Source: Johnsonella ignava ATCC 51276
GTDB lineage: Bacteria; Bacillota; Clostridia; Lachnospirales; Lachnospiraceae
DNA length: 64,000 nt
NCBI RefSeq assembly: GCF_000235445.1
Contig: NZ_JH378830.1
Span: 218,967-282,966, forward strand
Direction of reading: 5' to 3'
The position numbers and the translations under genes were made by a program. Below, one piece after another: positions 26,769-34,438 of this stretch. The notes beneath the pieces are model-generated. The model made no database searches, was not told where the DNA came from, and saw only the letters and a list, made by a program, of their open reading frames with translations. The first letter of the stretch is position 1, and each line of letters begins with the position of its first letter.

Positions 26769-28004
26769 CTATTTAATATCTTTATTTTTTAACTGTATTG
26801 CCCTTATTTTTATAGGCAGTCCAAAGAGGCTTATAAATCCTGCCGAATCATTATGATTAAATGAATCATCCTCACCGAAGCTTGCAATCTGTTCGGAGTA
26901 GAGTGAAGTAGGCGATGTAATGCCTGCCGGTATTATATTTCCTTTATAAAGCTTAAGTTTAACTTCACCGTTCACATTTTGACTTGCACTGTCAGCAAAG
27001 GCACTTAATGCCTCTCTTAATGGTGTAAACCATTGTCCGTTATATACAAGCTCACCGAATCTTACAGCTATAAGCTGTTTATAATGCATTGTATCTTTAT
27101 CAAGTGTTATGCTTTCAATAAGCTCATGTGCTTTATATAATATTGTGCCTCCCGGAGTTTCATAAATCCCCCTGCTTTTCATACCTACAAGGCGATTTTC
27201 GACCATATCAACTATACCTATGCCGTTTTCTCCGCCTATTTTATTAAGTTCTAAAATAAGATCTACCGGCTCCATTTTCTTTTTATTAATTGATACCGGT
27301 ATTCCTTTTTCAAAACCTATACTGATATAGCATTCTTTATCAGGTGCTTTCTGTGGAGTTACCCCAAGTTCAAGTATTTTATCGTATTCAGGTTCATTTT
27401 CCGGATTTTCAAGATCAAGCCCTTCATGTGAAAGATGCCATATATTCTTGTCTTTTGAATAATTTGTTTCTTTACTAATCTTTAAAGGTATATTATGACG
27501 TTTTGCATATTCTATCTCATCTTCACGGGATTTAAGCTCCCAGTTTCTCCAAGGTGCTATAACTTTCATTTCAGGAGCAAATGCCTTTATTGCAAGTTCA
27601 AATCTTACCTGATCATTTCCTTTTCCCGTGCAGCCATGGCATATAGCATCGGCACCTTCTTTTACAGCTATATCAACAATAGCTTTTCCAAGTGCCGGAC
27701 GTGCAAATGAAGTACCAAGCAAATATACATCTTCATACTTTGCACCTGCCTTTAAGCACGGGAATATATAATCCTTTACAAAAGTTTCCTTAAGGTCTAC
27801 TATATAACATTTTGAAGCTCCGGTTTTTTTTGCTTTTTCCTCCAGACCCTCAAGTTCATCTTCCTGTCCAACATCGCCTGATACAGCTATAATTTCAGCA
27901 TTATTATAATTTTCTTTAAGCCATGGTATCATAACTGAAGTATCAAGTCCTCCTGAATAAGCAAGCACAATTTTTTTTATTGATTCATCATTTGATTTTT
28001 TCAT
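26769..28004 (-). CDS. argG: Argininosuccinate synthase
   Basis: The enzyme joins citrulline and aspartate using ATP. The 411-residue protein has the N-type ATP pyrophosphatase loop VLAYSGGLDTSVMI (residues 13-26), the CHGCTGKGNDQVRFE motif (near 118-132), and ENRLVGMKSRGIYETPGG, all diagnostic of ArgG. It is the first gene of the arginine cluster and lies behind a strong promoter framed by ArgR-like boxes. A GAAAGG ribosome site precedes the start. Confidence 0.96.
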   Translation of the reverse strand: MKKSNDESIKKIVLAYSGGLDTSVMIPWLKENYNNAEIIAVSGDVGQEDELEGLEEKAKKTGASKCYIVDLKETFVKDYIFPCLKAGAKYEDVYLLGTSFARPALGKAIVDIAVKEGADAICHGCTGKGNDQVRFELAIKAFAPEMKVIAPWRNWELKSREDEIEYAKRHNIPLKISKETNYSKDKNIWHLSHEGLDLENPENEPEYDKILELGVTPQKAPDKECYISIGFEKGIPVSINKKKMEPVDLILELNKIGGENGIGIVDMVENRLVGMKSRGIYETPGGTILYKAHELIESITLDKDTMHYKQLIAVRFGELVYNGQWFTPLREALSAFADSASQNVNGEVKLKLYKGNIIPAGITSPTSLYSEQIASFGEDDSFNHNDSAGFISLFGLPIKIRAIQLKNKDIK

Positions 28005-28050
28005 AAACTTAAGCCTTTCTTTTATACTACTTTTTTAAATCTTATTGATT

Positions 28051-28130
28051 TATGTATATTTATAAACATAATAAACCTAAAACAGCGGATTGTCAAGGTA
28101 TTTATTCAAAAATATGTATAAATATTCAAT
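28051..28130 (-). promoter_or_regulatory. arg operon promoter flanked by two ArgR-like boxes
   Basis: On the minus strand TTGACA (28096-28091) and TATTAT (28073-28068) are 17 bases apart, 64 bases from the argG start. Two sites match 17 of 18 positions of the pattern TNTGNATWWWWATNCANA that I use as an ARG-box guide: TATGTATAAATATTCAAT (28113-28130, just upstream of the -35) and TATGTATATTTATAAACA (28051-28068, overlapping the end of the -10). Paired boxes around a promoter fit hexameric ArgR repression. No argR gene is in the window. Confidence 0.7.
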
Positions 28131-28330
28131 GGAGTTTTCATTAAAACCTTAGGTATCCAAAGTTGTAGGATCTTAAAAATAAATCATATATAAACCTAAA
28201 ATCTCATAAAAATGGTGAAAAGAAATAGTGCCGGGCAGCTGCAATTATTGACTGTTTTTTAATTTTTATTAATATGAAAAAACTTAATCAATACTTATAT
28301 AAATTTTATTAAAGTATATTATATTTAATA

Positions 28331-28404
28331 TTCAATTATAGTATCATACCTGATTAGTTGCCATATATTCAATTATAGTATCATACCTGATTAGTTGCCA
28401 TATA
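28331..28404. repeat. Exact 37-base tandem duplication at a gene 3' end
   Basis: Two identical 37-base copies (28331-28367 and 28368-28404) are followed by a third, diverged partial copy (28405-28430) that is the older coding sequence. The inner copy supplies the last codons and stop of the formyl-THF cyclo-ligase gene; the outer copy is now downstream of the stop. The rest of the 28131-28380 stretch shows nothing else I can name. Confidence 0.85.
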
Positions 28405-29136
28405 TTCCATTATAATATCATAACTGTCATAGGGAATGTCGTATATCTGGAAATCAAATGCAATACCTACAAGTACTACATTGTTAAAATCACATGCTCC
28501 TTCAAAATATTTATCATAATAACCTGCACCATAACCCATTCTATGACCGTTTTTTGAAAATCCGACACCGGGAACAAGAACTATTACCGTATTGTTTTTA
28601 TCTGCTGCAAGTGCCTTAAAGTCAATTTTATGTACATTATCATTTTGGATTACGGGTTCAAGTATGCCGAAATGCCCGGGAGCGAAATCATCTTCTGAGG
28701 CGGCAGTATAAAACTCCATCTTTTTATTTTCTATTTTAGGAAAGGCAAGTTGTATATCCGTATATCCGCTTTCTGAAAATATCTCCTTATTCCAAAGCTT
28801 CTTGATAAGCTGTATAAGATCAACCTCATTGCCCTTTGCCCTATATGCGAATATATAAAGATTTCTGATGTATTTTTTGCCGGAAAAATCGTTAATTACA
28901 TTATTTTGATAAATTGTATCGTTGCCGGTGTTTTTGTTATCGATGTTTTTATTATAAGAGTTTTTATCTAAGATATTTTTAATAATATTTTCTGCTTTAT
29001 TTATTATATTCAGTTCTTTTTCAGATTTCTTTGATATATCCATTCCGTCTCTTAAAGCTATAAGTTTTTTTCTTATTTTCTTTTTTAAATCATCTGATGG
29101 TATGTCATTTATTTTAGCATTATTATGATTTATCAT
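28381..29136 (-). CDS. 5-formyltetrahydrofolate cyclo-ligase family protein
   Basis: The enzyme converts 5-formyl-THF to 5,10-methenyl-THF with ATP. The family signature VPGVGFSKNGHRMGYGAGYY (about residues 188-207) is present, as is the N-terminal KKKIRKKLIALRDGM segment. At 251 residues it is longer than the usual 180-200, because of an Asn/Asp/Lys-rich insert near residues 55-85 (NKNTGNDTIYQNN) that looks like low-complexity expansion. Its C-terminus MEYMATNQV comes from a 37-base tandem duplication. Its start overlaps the DUF896 stop by 14 bases. Confidence 0.9.
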   Translation of the reverse strand: MINHNNAKINDIPSDDLKKKIRKKLIALRDGMDISKKSEKELNIINKAENIIKNILDKNSYNKNIDNKNTGNDTIYQNNVINDFSGKKYIRNLYIFAYRAKGNEVDLIQLIKKLWNKEIFSESGYTDIQLAFPKIENKKMEFYTAASEDDFAPGHFGILEPVIQNDNVHKIDFKALAADKNNTVIVLVPGVGFSKNGHRMGYGAGYYDKYFEGACDFNNVVLVGIAFDFQIYDIPYDSYDIIMEYMATNQV

Positions 29137-29350
29137 CCTTTATACCTCCATGTTTTTTGCCAAGATCGGTGATACTGCCGTCGGGTTCAAGTATAGATAT
29201 ATTATTTAGGCTTGCCGTCAGGTTGGCTCTGATCGCTGCAAGATACTCCTGTCTAAGGAAAGCCTGTTCCTTTTTCTCATCTTCAGTAAGCCCCGTTTCT
29301 CTTTGTTTTCTTGCAAGTTCATTTATTCTGTTTATGTCTTCCTGTTTCAT
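29123..29350 (-). CDS. DUF896 family protein (YnzC-like)
   Basis: The 75-residue protein has the two-helix DUF896 pattern: INRINELARKQRETGLTEDE, then EKKEQAFLRQEYLAAIR. The family is conserved in Firmicutes next to SOS and folate genes; Bacillus YnzC has a known helical-hairpin structure but no clear function. The tail DGSITDLGKKHGGIKDDKS is charged and probably flexible. It is co-oriented with and overlaps the cyclo-ligase gene. Confidence 0.88.
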   Translation of the reverse strand: MKQEDINRINELARKQRETGLTEDEKKEQAFLRQEYLAAIRANLTASLNNISILEPDGSITDLGKKHGGIKDDKS

Positions 29351-29839
29351 ATTGTTTAATCCTCGTTTTTAATATAGGATACTCTATTACAATGTATTAT
29401 GCAATGAGCTGTTTTAAAAACTTGAAATTAATTTATACTGTAAGTTAAGATATTTTTATTTATGCTTTTTATGATATTATCATAAACGGTTCATATTAAA
29501 ATTTTTGAAGACAGTATTGACAGTGTAAAAATTTTATGATATTCTTAAAAAAATATTAAGAATATCAGCTAAAACTTATAGATTAACAGTTCATCAAAAC
29601 AGTCGGATATTTATATATTTATGTACGTTTAAATAATTAGATATATTGATATAAGTCTGTATAAATTGATGAATGTTTGGATAAGCCCATATACATAGCT
29701 GATAGGTTCTGATATATTTTTATGATTTGCGCAGTTTTACAGCTATTAAATTAAAAATGATTTATCGAAGCGTATCCCTGAACTGGCATTAAAAACAGCC
29801 GGGAAAACACATGTCATGTTATATAGAAGGAGGGAATAC
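29351..29839. other. 489-base intergenic stretch before the RHS-like locus
   Basis: The stretch is A/T-rich and non-coding on both strands as far as I can see. It holds the promoter and palindrome at 29517-29566 and a long apparent leader up to the AAGGAGGG ribosome site at 29827-29834. I saw no riboswitch that I can name and no terminator. Confidence 0.5.
29517..29566 (+). promoter_or_regulatory. Promoter with palindromic operator overlapping the -10
   Basis: TTGACA (29517-29522) and TATTCT (29540-29545) are 17 bases apart. A perfect 11-base inverted repeat, GATATTCTTAA (29538-29548) and TTAAGAATATC (29556-29566) around AAAAATA, lies directly over the -10 and the start site. That is a classic position for a repressor. 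It would drive the surface-protein remnant about 290 bases downstream, leaving a long leader. Confidence 0.6.
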
Positions 29840-30570
29840 ATGATGAAGAAAAAGGGTAATTCAGCTATTTCAATTAACGTGTTAAAGCACGAAAAGAATC
29901 ACCTGCACAGGTACAGGTCGAACTTTGCTTTTTAAAGAGAATCACAGCACTTTTTATGTCATTTTTAATGGCATTTAATAGTGCTGTTTTTTTATACCCT
30001 GCTTCCCTGCAGGGTGTAATGGCAGCACCTTTGGACGGCGCAGAAGGGGGAAGCGGCAATTTTAAAATTGCTACTCCCTCGCAAGCCGGAAAAAATCATT
30101 ACTTTAAAGAACCGGATAGGAATTCGCCAAATACCGATAATGAGGACTTATCGGCTAAAGAAAATATTGCCGAAACAAATAAATCGGAAACGTCAACTTT
30201 TTATATTGATAAAGGTGATGTAGAGATAAAGGACGGCAGTTTAGATGTACAGGGAGACTGGCACTCATCCAATACAACAGCCGCAGGAAGTTTTATAATG
30301 GATGAGGGAAAAGTAAGTATAAAAGGTGAAGGTATAGGGCTTGACATCTTAAATGAAACGGTAAAAAACGGCGGAGAAGCGGATATTGAAACTTACGTGC
30401 ACAGGTCGGGTGTCGCATCATCCGACTTTACAGTAAATGACGGTAAAATCAAGGCAAAAGTTTCAGGAAATAATGACGGTATCGAAAACTGCCATGCCAT
30501 AAGTGCTTCATGCATAAAAATATCGAGAGGCAGTCTTTTGCTTACTAAAAATAGGAGACAAAGAATGTGA
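29840..30570 (+). pseudogene. N-terminal remnant of a secreted RHS/YD-type surface protein (frameshifted)
   Basis: A strong AAGGAGGGAATAC ribosome site precedes ATG 29840. The frame gives 31 residues and stops at 29933; adding one T to the T5 run at 29929-29933 joins it to the open frame that continues LKRITALFMSFLMAFNSAVF, a typical signal peptide, and then ATPSQAGKN and repeated short beta-like units (VEIKDGSLDVQGDW, FIMDEGKVSIKGEG). Such 'EIKDGSLDVQGDW' units occur at the start of very large Clostridial RHS surface proteins, from my knowledge of the group. The sequence then breaks at about 30540 into unrelated coding text. A -1 slippage at TTTTTA would restore the frame, so regulated expression cannot be excluded. 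Confidence 0.6.
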
Positions 30571-30772
30571 TTATCACTGGTATGTATATGATAAGGAGGA
30601 AGAGGTATGGGGTAATAAGAACGGTAGATGGCGTGCAACTGATAAAGCATTAGACTCTAACGGGAAAGAAGGAGATACTATTACTGATTATAAAACAGCA
30701 GCAGAGTTATTAGGATATACCACTATGCTTGGAGAGTATTATATTACAAGAAAGAACGGAGAGGCATTTTAA
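30518..30772 (+). pseudogene. Tip remnant of an RHS-type protein (YHWY domain, copy 1)
   Basis: In the +1 frame relative to the surface-protein remnant, an open stretch without a start codon encodes KECDYHWYVYDKEEEVW, then GRWRATDKALDSNGKEGDT and GEYYITRKNGEAF, and stops with TAA at 30770-30772. The DYHWY...W...GEYYI pattern matches the tips at 31811 and 36639. The stop overlaps the next ATG as TAATG, as in toxin-immunity pairs. The join with the preceding remnant near 30540 suggests a large internal deletion that removed the RHS shell. Confidence 0.55.
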
Positions 30773-31572
30773 TGAAAAAGATTATAAAACCTGTGTTTGC
30801 ACTTGTATTAATAACAATGGGAGTAATTGTATTGATGAAAATGAATAAAATATGGGCATTGAACCATGAACAAAATCCGAATGAAGCATCGGAGCTGAAA
30901 TCTGAACAAAATCTGAATGAAGCATCGGAGCTGAAATCTGAACAAAATCCGAATGAAACATCGGCACTGAACTCTAAGAAAAATCTGAATGTGGAATATT
31001 TTATCAGTGGCATTGATTCCGATACAACATATAAAGATCTGGAACGGGAAATAGGTCCGGTTACCGGTTTTATAGGTTCCGGAGTTATCAGAAAATATTA
31101 TGAGACAGAAGGTCTGATTTTTCTGGATTATTGGAGTCATGCACTATCGGAAGAAGGTACAGTTATCAAGTTTATGGTGCAAGACACTTCCAGAAATTAC
31201 AAGGGATTAATTATGTATGTTGAAAAATATTTTAAAAGTACTGAATATATAAAGAAACTTTTTGCTGAGGGGAAAATCATTTCAGATGTAGATAAAATAG
31301 AAATAAATCCAAGACAATTTTTTGATTTAAATTATGAATATACATATGAAGATATAGTAAATTTATATGGTAAACCTCATGGTATAACTGATAATAATAG
31401 AATATACTATCATATCAATTCATACTATGTATTTTTCCAGGTTAATTTTTCTTCTAATTCGGAAAGTAAGCTGAATTATATAGATTTATACTCAGAGGAT
31501 GGAAAGTTCAAATGTCGTATACAATATGCACCTCAATTTATAAACGGTTCATTGAATATATTTTATGATTAA
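30772..31572 (+). CDS. Membrane-anchored immunity-like protein, family A (copy 1)
   Basis: The 266-residue protein has one N-terminal helix (residues 5-24, no lipobox Cys), a linker made of 12-residue repeats, and a tandem pair of alpha/beta units: SDTTYKDLEREIGPVTG and, later, YTYEDIVNLYGKPHGITDNN followed by strands. The unit pattern (helix, LYGKP turn, beta strands) recalls the BamE/SmpA-type fold, which is inference. Paralogues lie at 35727 and 37292. Position directly after a tip remnant with overlapping stop/start suggests an immunity role. The ribosome site is the GGAGAGG before the ATG. Confidence 0.7.
   Translation: MKKIIKPVFALVLITMGVIVLMKMNKIWALNHEQNPNEASELKSEQNLNEASELKSEQNPNETSALNSKKNLNVEYFISGIDSDTTYKDLEREIGPVTGFIGSGVIRKYYETEGLIFLDYWSHALSEEGTVIKFMVQDTSRNYKGLIMYVEKYFKSTEYIKKLFAEGKIISDVDKIEINPRQFFDLNYEYTYEDIVNLYGKPHGITDNNRIYYHINSYYVFFQVNFSSNSESKLNYIDLYSEDGKFKCRIQYAPQFINGSLNIFYD
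30868..30975 (+). repeat. Three 36-base repeats inside an immunity-like gene
   Basis: Three in-frame 36-base units encode EQNPNEASELKS, EQNLNEASELKS and EQNPNETSALNS in the linker after the membrane helix. The paralogue at 35727 has two such units (35823-35894). Differences are mostly single substitutions, so copy number appears to change by unit gain and loss. Confidence 0.88.
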
Positions 31573-31810
31573 GACTCAGTGTGCCGTGATGTAAATGATG
31601 GTATAGCAGATCATTACTGTAATAATCAGTAAAGCTGAAGGTGGATATTTGAAATATGCCGAAAATACTGAAAATAGATTTGACAAAGATCGTTATAAGC
31701 ATTTCCTGTATGAAAATTGCGGGGGTTTATGTTATTACTATATGGTTTTGATTTGATTTATGTAGGATTCTCTAAGGAAACGATGATTCAATCATCATTT
31801 CCTTAGAGAT
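31573..31810. other. Decayed spacer between immunity-like gene and next tip
   Basis: No intact frame is present. The first 90 bases recur after the second family A gene (36489-36600) and after the third (about 38080-38180), so the spacer belongs to the duplicated module. It probably once encoded part of the tip domain, as short pieces such as YYYMVLI-like frames are broken by stops. Confidence 0.5.
31769..31809. repeat. 19-base inverted repeat hairpin
   Basis: Arms 31769-31787 and 31791-31809 pair at 18 of 19 positions with a 3-base loop (TCTCTAAGGAAA at the outer end). The equivalent place in the second module (about 36638) lacks this and about 65 surrounding bases. There is no T-run after it. 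It is either a small inserted palindrome or the product of a replication error. Confidence 0.75.
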
Positions 31811-32052
31811 GATGCAGATGTAATAGAATTAAAATCTGAAAAGTATCATACAACTTATCGGGTAAATATGCAGTTTTACCGGTAGTTAATCCTGATGATG
31901 ACTATCATTGGTATCGGCAGGATATTGATGGAACATGGTCTCATAAACCGGGTTTAACAAAGGTTATTACAGGGGTTGAAAATCCTAAAAAAGATGCGAG
32001 AAAAAGGGGGTATACACATGACTTGGGATTTTACTATATCAGCAAAAAATAG
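31811..32052 (+). pseudogene. Tip remnant (YHWY domain, copy 2), frameshifted
   Basis: The frame reads DADVIELKSEKYH, loses one base near 31850 relative to the copy at 36639, and continues KYAVLPVVNPDDDYHWYRQD, DGTWSHKPG and GYTHDLGFYYISKK to TAG at 32050-32052. No start codon is present. The YHWYRQ..DGTWSHKPG...FYYI text is one I associate with Clostridial proteins whose full domain begins with a Cys-containing NCYAYA motif, which is missing here. The last 35 bases overlap the start of the following gene in another frame. Confidence 0.6.
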
Positions 32053-33238
32053 ATATCTGAAAGGAAAGAATATAAAAATATTATTACTAAGCTTATTGCT
32101 TATATTGCTATTTATGTTAATATTTATATATAAAAAGAATGATATGTATGAAATTGATGCCGCAACAAAGTATAAATTTGAATCACTAATGGGAAAATCA
32201 GAATATGAAATAACATTAGTACTGGGAAAAGAAGATAAATATGAAGGTTCAGGATATCCTCATCCGGTATATATTTTAGATAATGGTATAGAGGTAAAGC
32301 TTATTTTTGTACATGCCTATGATTTAGAGTATGGAAGTAAGTTGTGGAGAATAGTGTATAAAAAAGACGGAAAGATTATTCGTGATGTAAGGACAAAATT
32401 AAATAATTTTAAAAGTACATATACTGCGGCAGGAAAACTTGATAGCGTAACCGACTCGACAGGGGCAAAGATACTTTATGAATATAACGGAAACGGGCTT
32501 CTTACAGGTATAACGGATGCAAACGGTCATAAAAGCAGCTTTGAATACAGTATACTTGGAAATCCGCTCCATATGTTGGACGGCTCAGGTGCAGGAGTTT
32601 CATACAGCTACAATGAAGCCGGACAGCTTACAGGCATAATAAATGATGGAGCACAAAAGGGAATATCATATGAGTATGACAGTCTTGGAAGGTGTATAAA
32701 AGAAACCGATGCAAGAGGATATTCGATATCATATGAGTACGATCCTGCAGGCAATCTGATAAAAACAACCGATGCTTTCAAAAGAGCTGAAATAATAAAA
32801 AGAGATCCTATGGGAAGGATGACAGGCATAGAAAATAAAGGCATACAAAACGATACCTTTAAATTTTCCTATGAGTATAATGCAGCCGGAGATATAACCG
32901 GGATTACAAAGCCCGATAAAAGTGTTGAGCAAAGAAGCTATGATTCTATGGAAAGGCTTGTAAAAGTTGATATGGACGGGATACAGTCGGGTATATATAC
33001 ATATGACAGCACAGGCAATCTTAAAAATAAGACTGAGAATTTAAGCGGTGTAAAAATCGAATCCGAATATAAGTATGATAAAAACAACAGGTTTATAGAG
33101 GAATATATACCTCGAACCAGCCCTAGAAGAAGCAGATATTCTTATGACGGATTTGGAAATATAGTAAATGAATATAAGGAGGGATCCGGAAAAAGTGCAC
33201 CTGTAAATACATGCTACGAATATAAAAGCTTAAAATAA
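32018..33238 (+). CDS. Chimera: immunity-like membrane anchor (family B) fused to YD-repeat shell fragment
   Basis: The start is ATG 32018, behind AAAAAGGGGG; an in-frame ATG at 31976 lies inside the tip remnant and is less likely. Residues 1-125 (MTWDFTISAKNRYLKGK, a helix at about 19-37, then KFESLMGKSEYEITLVLGK) match the free-standing protein at 36844. Residues 130-406 are YD repeats typical of RHS/WapA shells (YEYNGNGLLTGITDANGHKS, YDSLGRCIKETDARGY, YEYDPAGNLIKTTDAF). The join at about 32395 replaces the stop of the family B gene. The protein, if made, would tether a shell piece to the membrane. It ends abruptly at CYEYKSLK. Confidence 0.72.
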   Translation: MTWDFTISAKNRYLKGKNIKILLLSLLLILLFMLIFIYKKNDMYEIDAATKYKFESLMGKSEYEITLVLGKEDKYEGSGYPHPVYILDNGIEVKLIFVHAYDLEYGSKLWRIVYKKDGKIIRDVRTKLNNFKSTYTAAGKLDSVTDSTGAKILYEYNGNGLLTGITDANGHKSSFEYSILGNPLHMLDGSGAGVSYSYNEAGQLTGIINDGAQKGISYEYDSLGRCIKETDARGYSISYEYDPAGNLIKTTDAFKRAEIIKRDPMGRMTGIENKGIQNDTFKFSYEYNAAGDITGITKPDKSVEQRSYDSMERLVKVDMDGIQSGIYTYDSTGNLKNKTENLSGVKIESEYKYDKNNRFIEEYIPRTSPRRSRYSYDGFGNIVNEYKEGSGKSAPVNTCYEYKSLK

Positions 33239-33258
33239 GTAGGAGGGTTTTAAGGCAG

Positions 33259-33390
33259 ATGTCTAAAGGAAAGGGCATGGGATATGAATTGTTTGAAGGT
33301 GATACGGGTGATACCGGAAATGACAATGCAAGAAAAGAACGTAATAAGATATACGATTCTGTTCTTATTGAAAGTTTAAATTTAAGATAA
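33259..33390 (+). CDS. Small charged ORF after the chimera
   Basis: A 43-residue frame (MSKGKGMGYELFEGDTGDTG then NDNARKERNKIYDSVLIESL) follows an AGGAGGG site with the ATG 19 bases downstream of it and a closer AAGG. I do not recognise it. It may be a leftover of the shell gene or a small cytoplasmic protein. It is unlikely to be chance in view of its charge-rich composition, but that is weak evidence. Confidence 0.4.
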   Translation: MSKGKGMGYELFEGDTGDTGNDNARKERNKIYDSVLIESLNLR

Positions 33391-33407
33391 AGTCAGGTAA
33401 AAATAAC

Positions 33408-34438
33408 ATGAAATATTTAAAAAAATTTTAAACAAGGTTTTAAAAAGGATATCTTCAGGAACAAAACTTGAGAAATTTATATTAATAATGGCTTCTATTG
33501 CATTTTTATTTCATTTTATTAATTTAATACTTTACAGCAATGCACACAGCATGGAGGTTAAGCATTTTCTGCAGACAAATTTCAAAATATCATTTTCAGA
33601 AAACAAGTCGGCAGTTCCCTTTTTACAGGGGAACTGCTACGAACTTACTCCGGGATGGAACTGTGAAGTATATGCAATGAATTGTGAAAAAGTTCTGTAC
33701 CATAACAACGCTTTATGTATTCCGTTTTCCAAGGATACCTATGATATACCCGGAATGAAATACGGATATTTTGAATATAAGGGTAGTGATGAAGCTGTAA
33801 AAGAAATGCTGCAGATTACATGCAACTGGTTTGAAGAAATGCAAAAATTTGAAGGAATTGATTACTGGATAATGCCGGGACTTGGTTATGCTACTGAGGA
33901 TGCAGCCCTTTTAAATGATCCGACTGTGGATTTGATTATAGGACATAAAGGAAATATAAAGACCGACATTGACTTATATACAGAAACTTATACAGACTCA
34001 TCCATGACAAGGCATCCGATTTGTGATGTCGCAGTAACAGAAAAAGAAGGAGGAAAACAGGATGTAATACTGGTTTATTATGACCTCAAAGTTCCGGGAT
34101 ATTGGTATGATATAAGCGATACCGGTTCCGGGATATGGTATCGATATTTTGTGGGAAAAGCTGAACTTGTGCTTAGTTCGTATGAAAAGCGGGAAGATGA
34201 ATTTATAAAATATATAAAGGATAAAATAAAGGCAGGCGGCGGAAAGAGCGGCTTTTATTGCGGAATAACAGATAAGGAACTGATTTTTGGACTTAAAATA
34301 AACGGAAAATCTCCTGACAGCATAGAAAATGTGAGATACAATGAAGAGGATTTATATTTTTGGTGCTATGATAATCTTGTTATTGATAAAGATGTTGAAT
34401 CACTTGATATAAGTACAGTGGGGATAAAGAATGAATAA
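33408..34438 (+). pseudogene. Membrane-anchored protein, frameshifted in an A7 run
   Basis: An uninterrupted frame exists only from ATG 33488, which begins inside a membrane helix (MASIAFLFHFINLILY). Adding one A to the A7 run at 33419-33425 joins it to an upstream ATG at 33408, giving a Lys-rich leader MKYLKKILNKVLKR before the helix and a protein of about 343 residues. The body is an extracytoplasmic domain with several Cys and aromatic residues (NCYELTPGWNCEVYAMNCEK, FYCGITDKELIFGLKI). I do not recognise the family. It overlaps the next gene by eight bases and probably formed an immunity or accessory pair with it. Confidence 0.6.

Noticed and set aside
30868..30975. CRISPR-like repeats
   Set aside because: The 36-base units are contiguous, without spacers, and encode an in-frame linker.
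31976..32017. ATG 31976 as the start of the chimera
   Set aside because: It lies inside the tip remnant, lacks a ribosome site, and the paralogue at 36844 supports ATG 32018.
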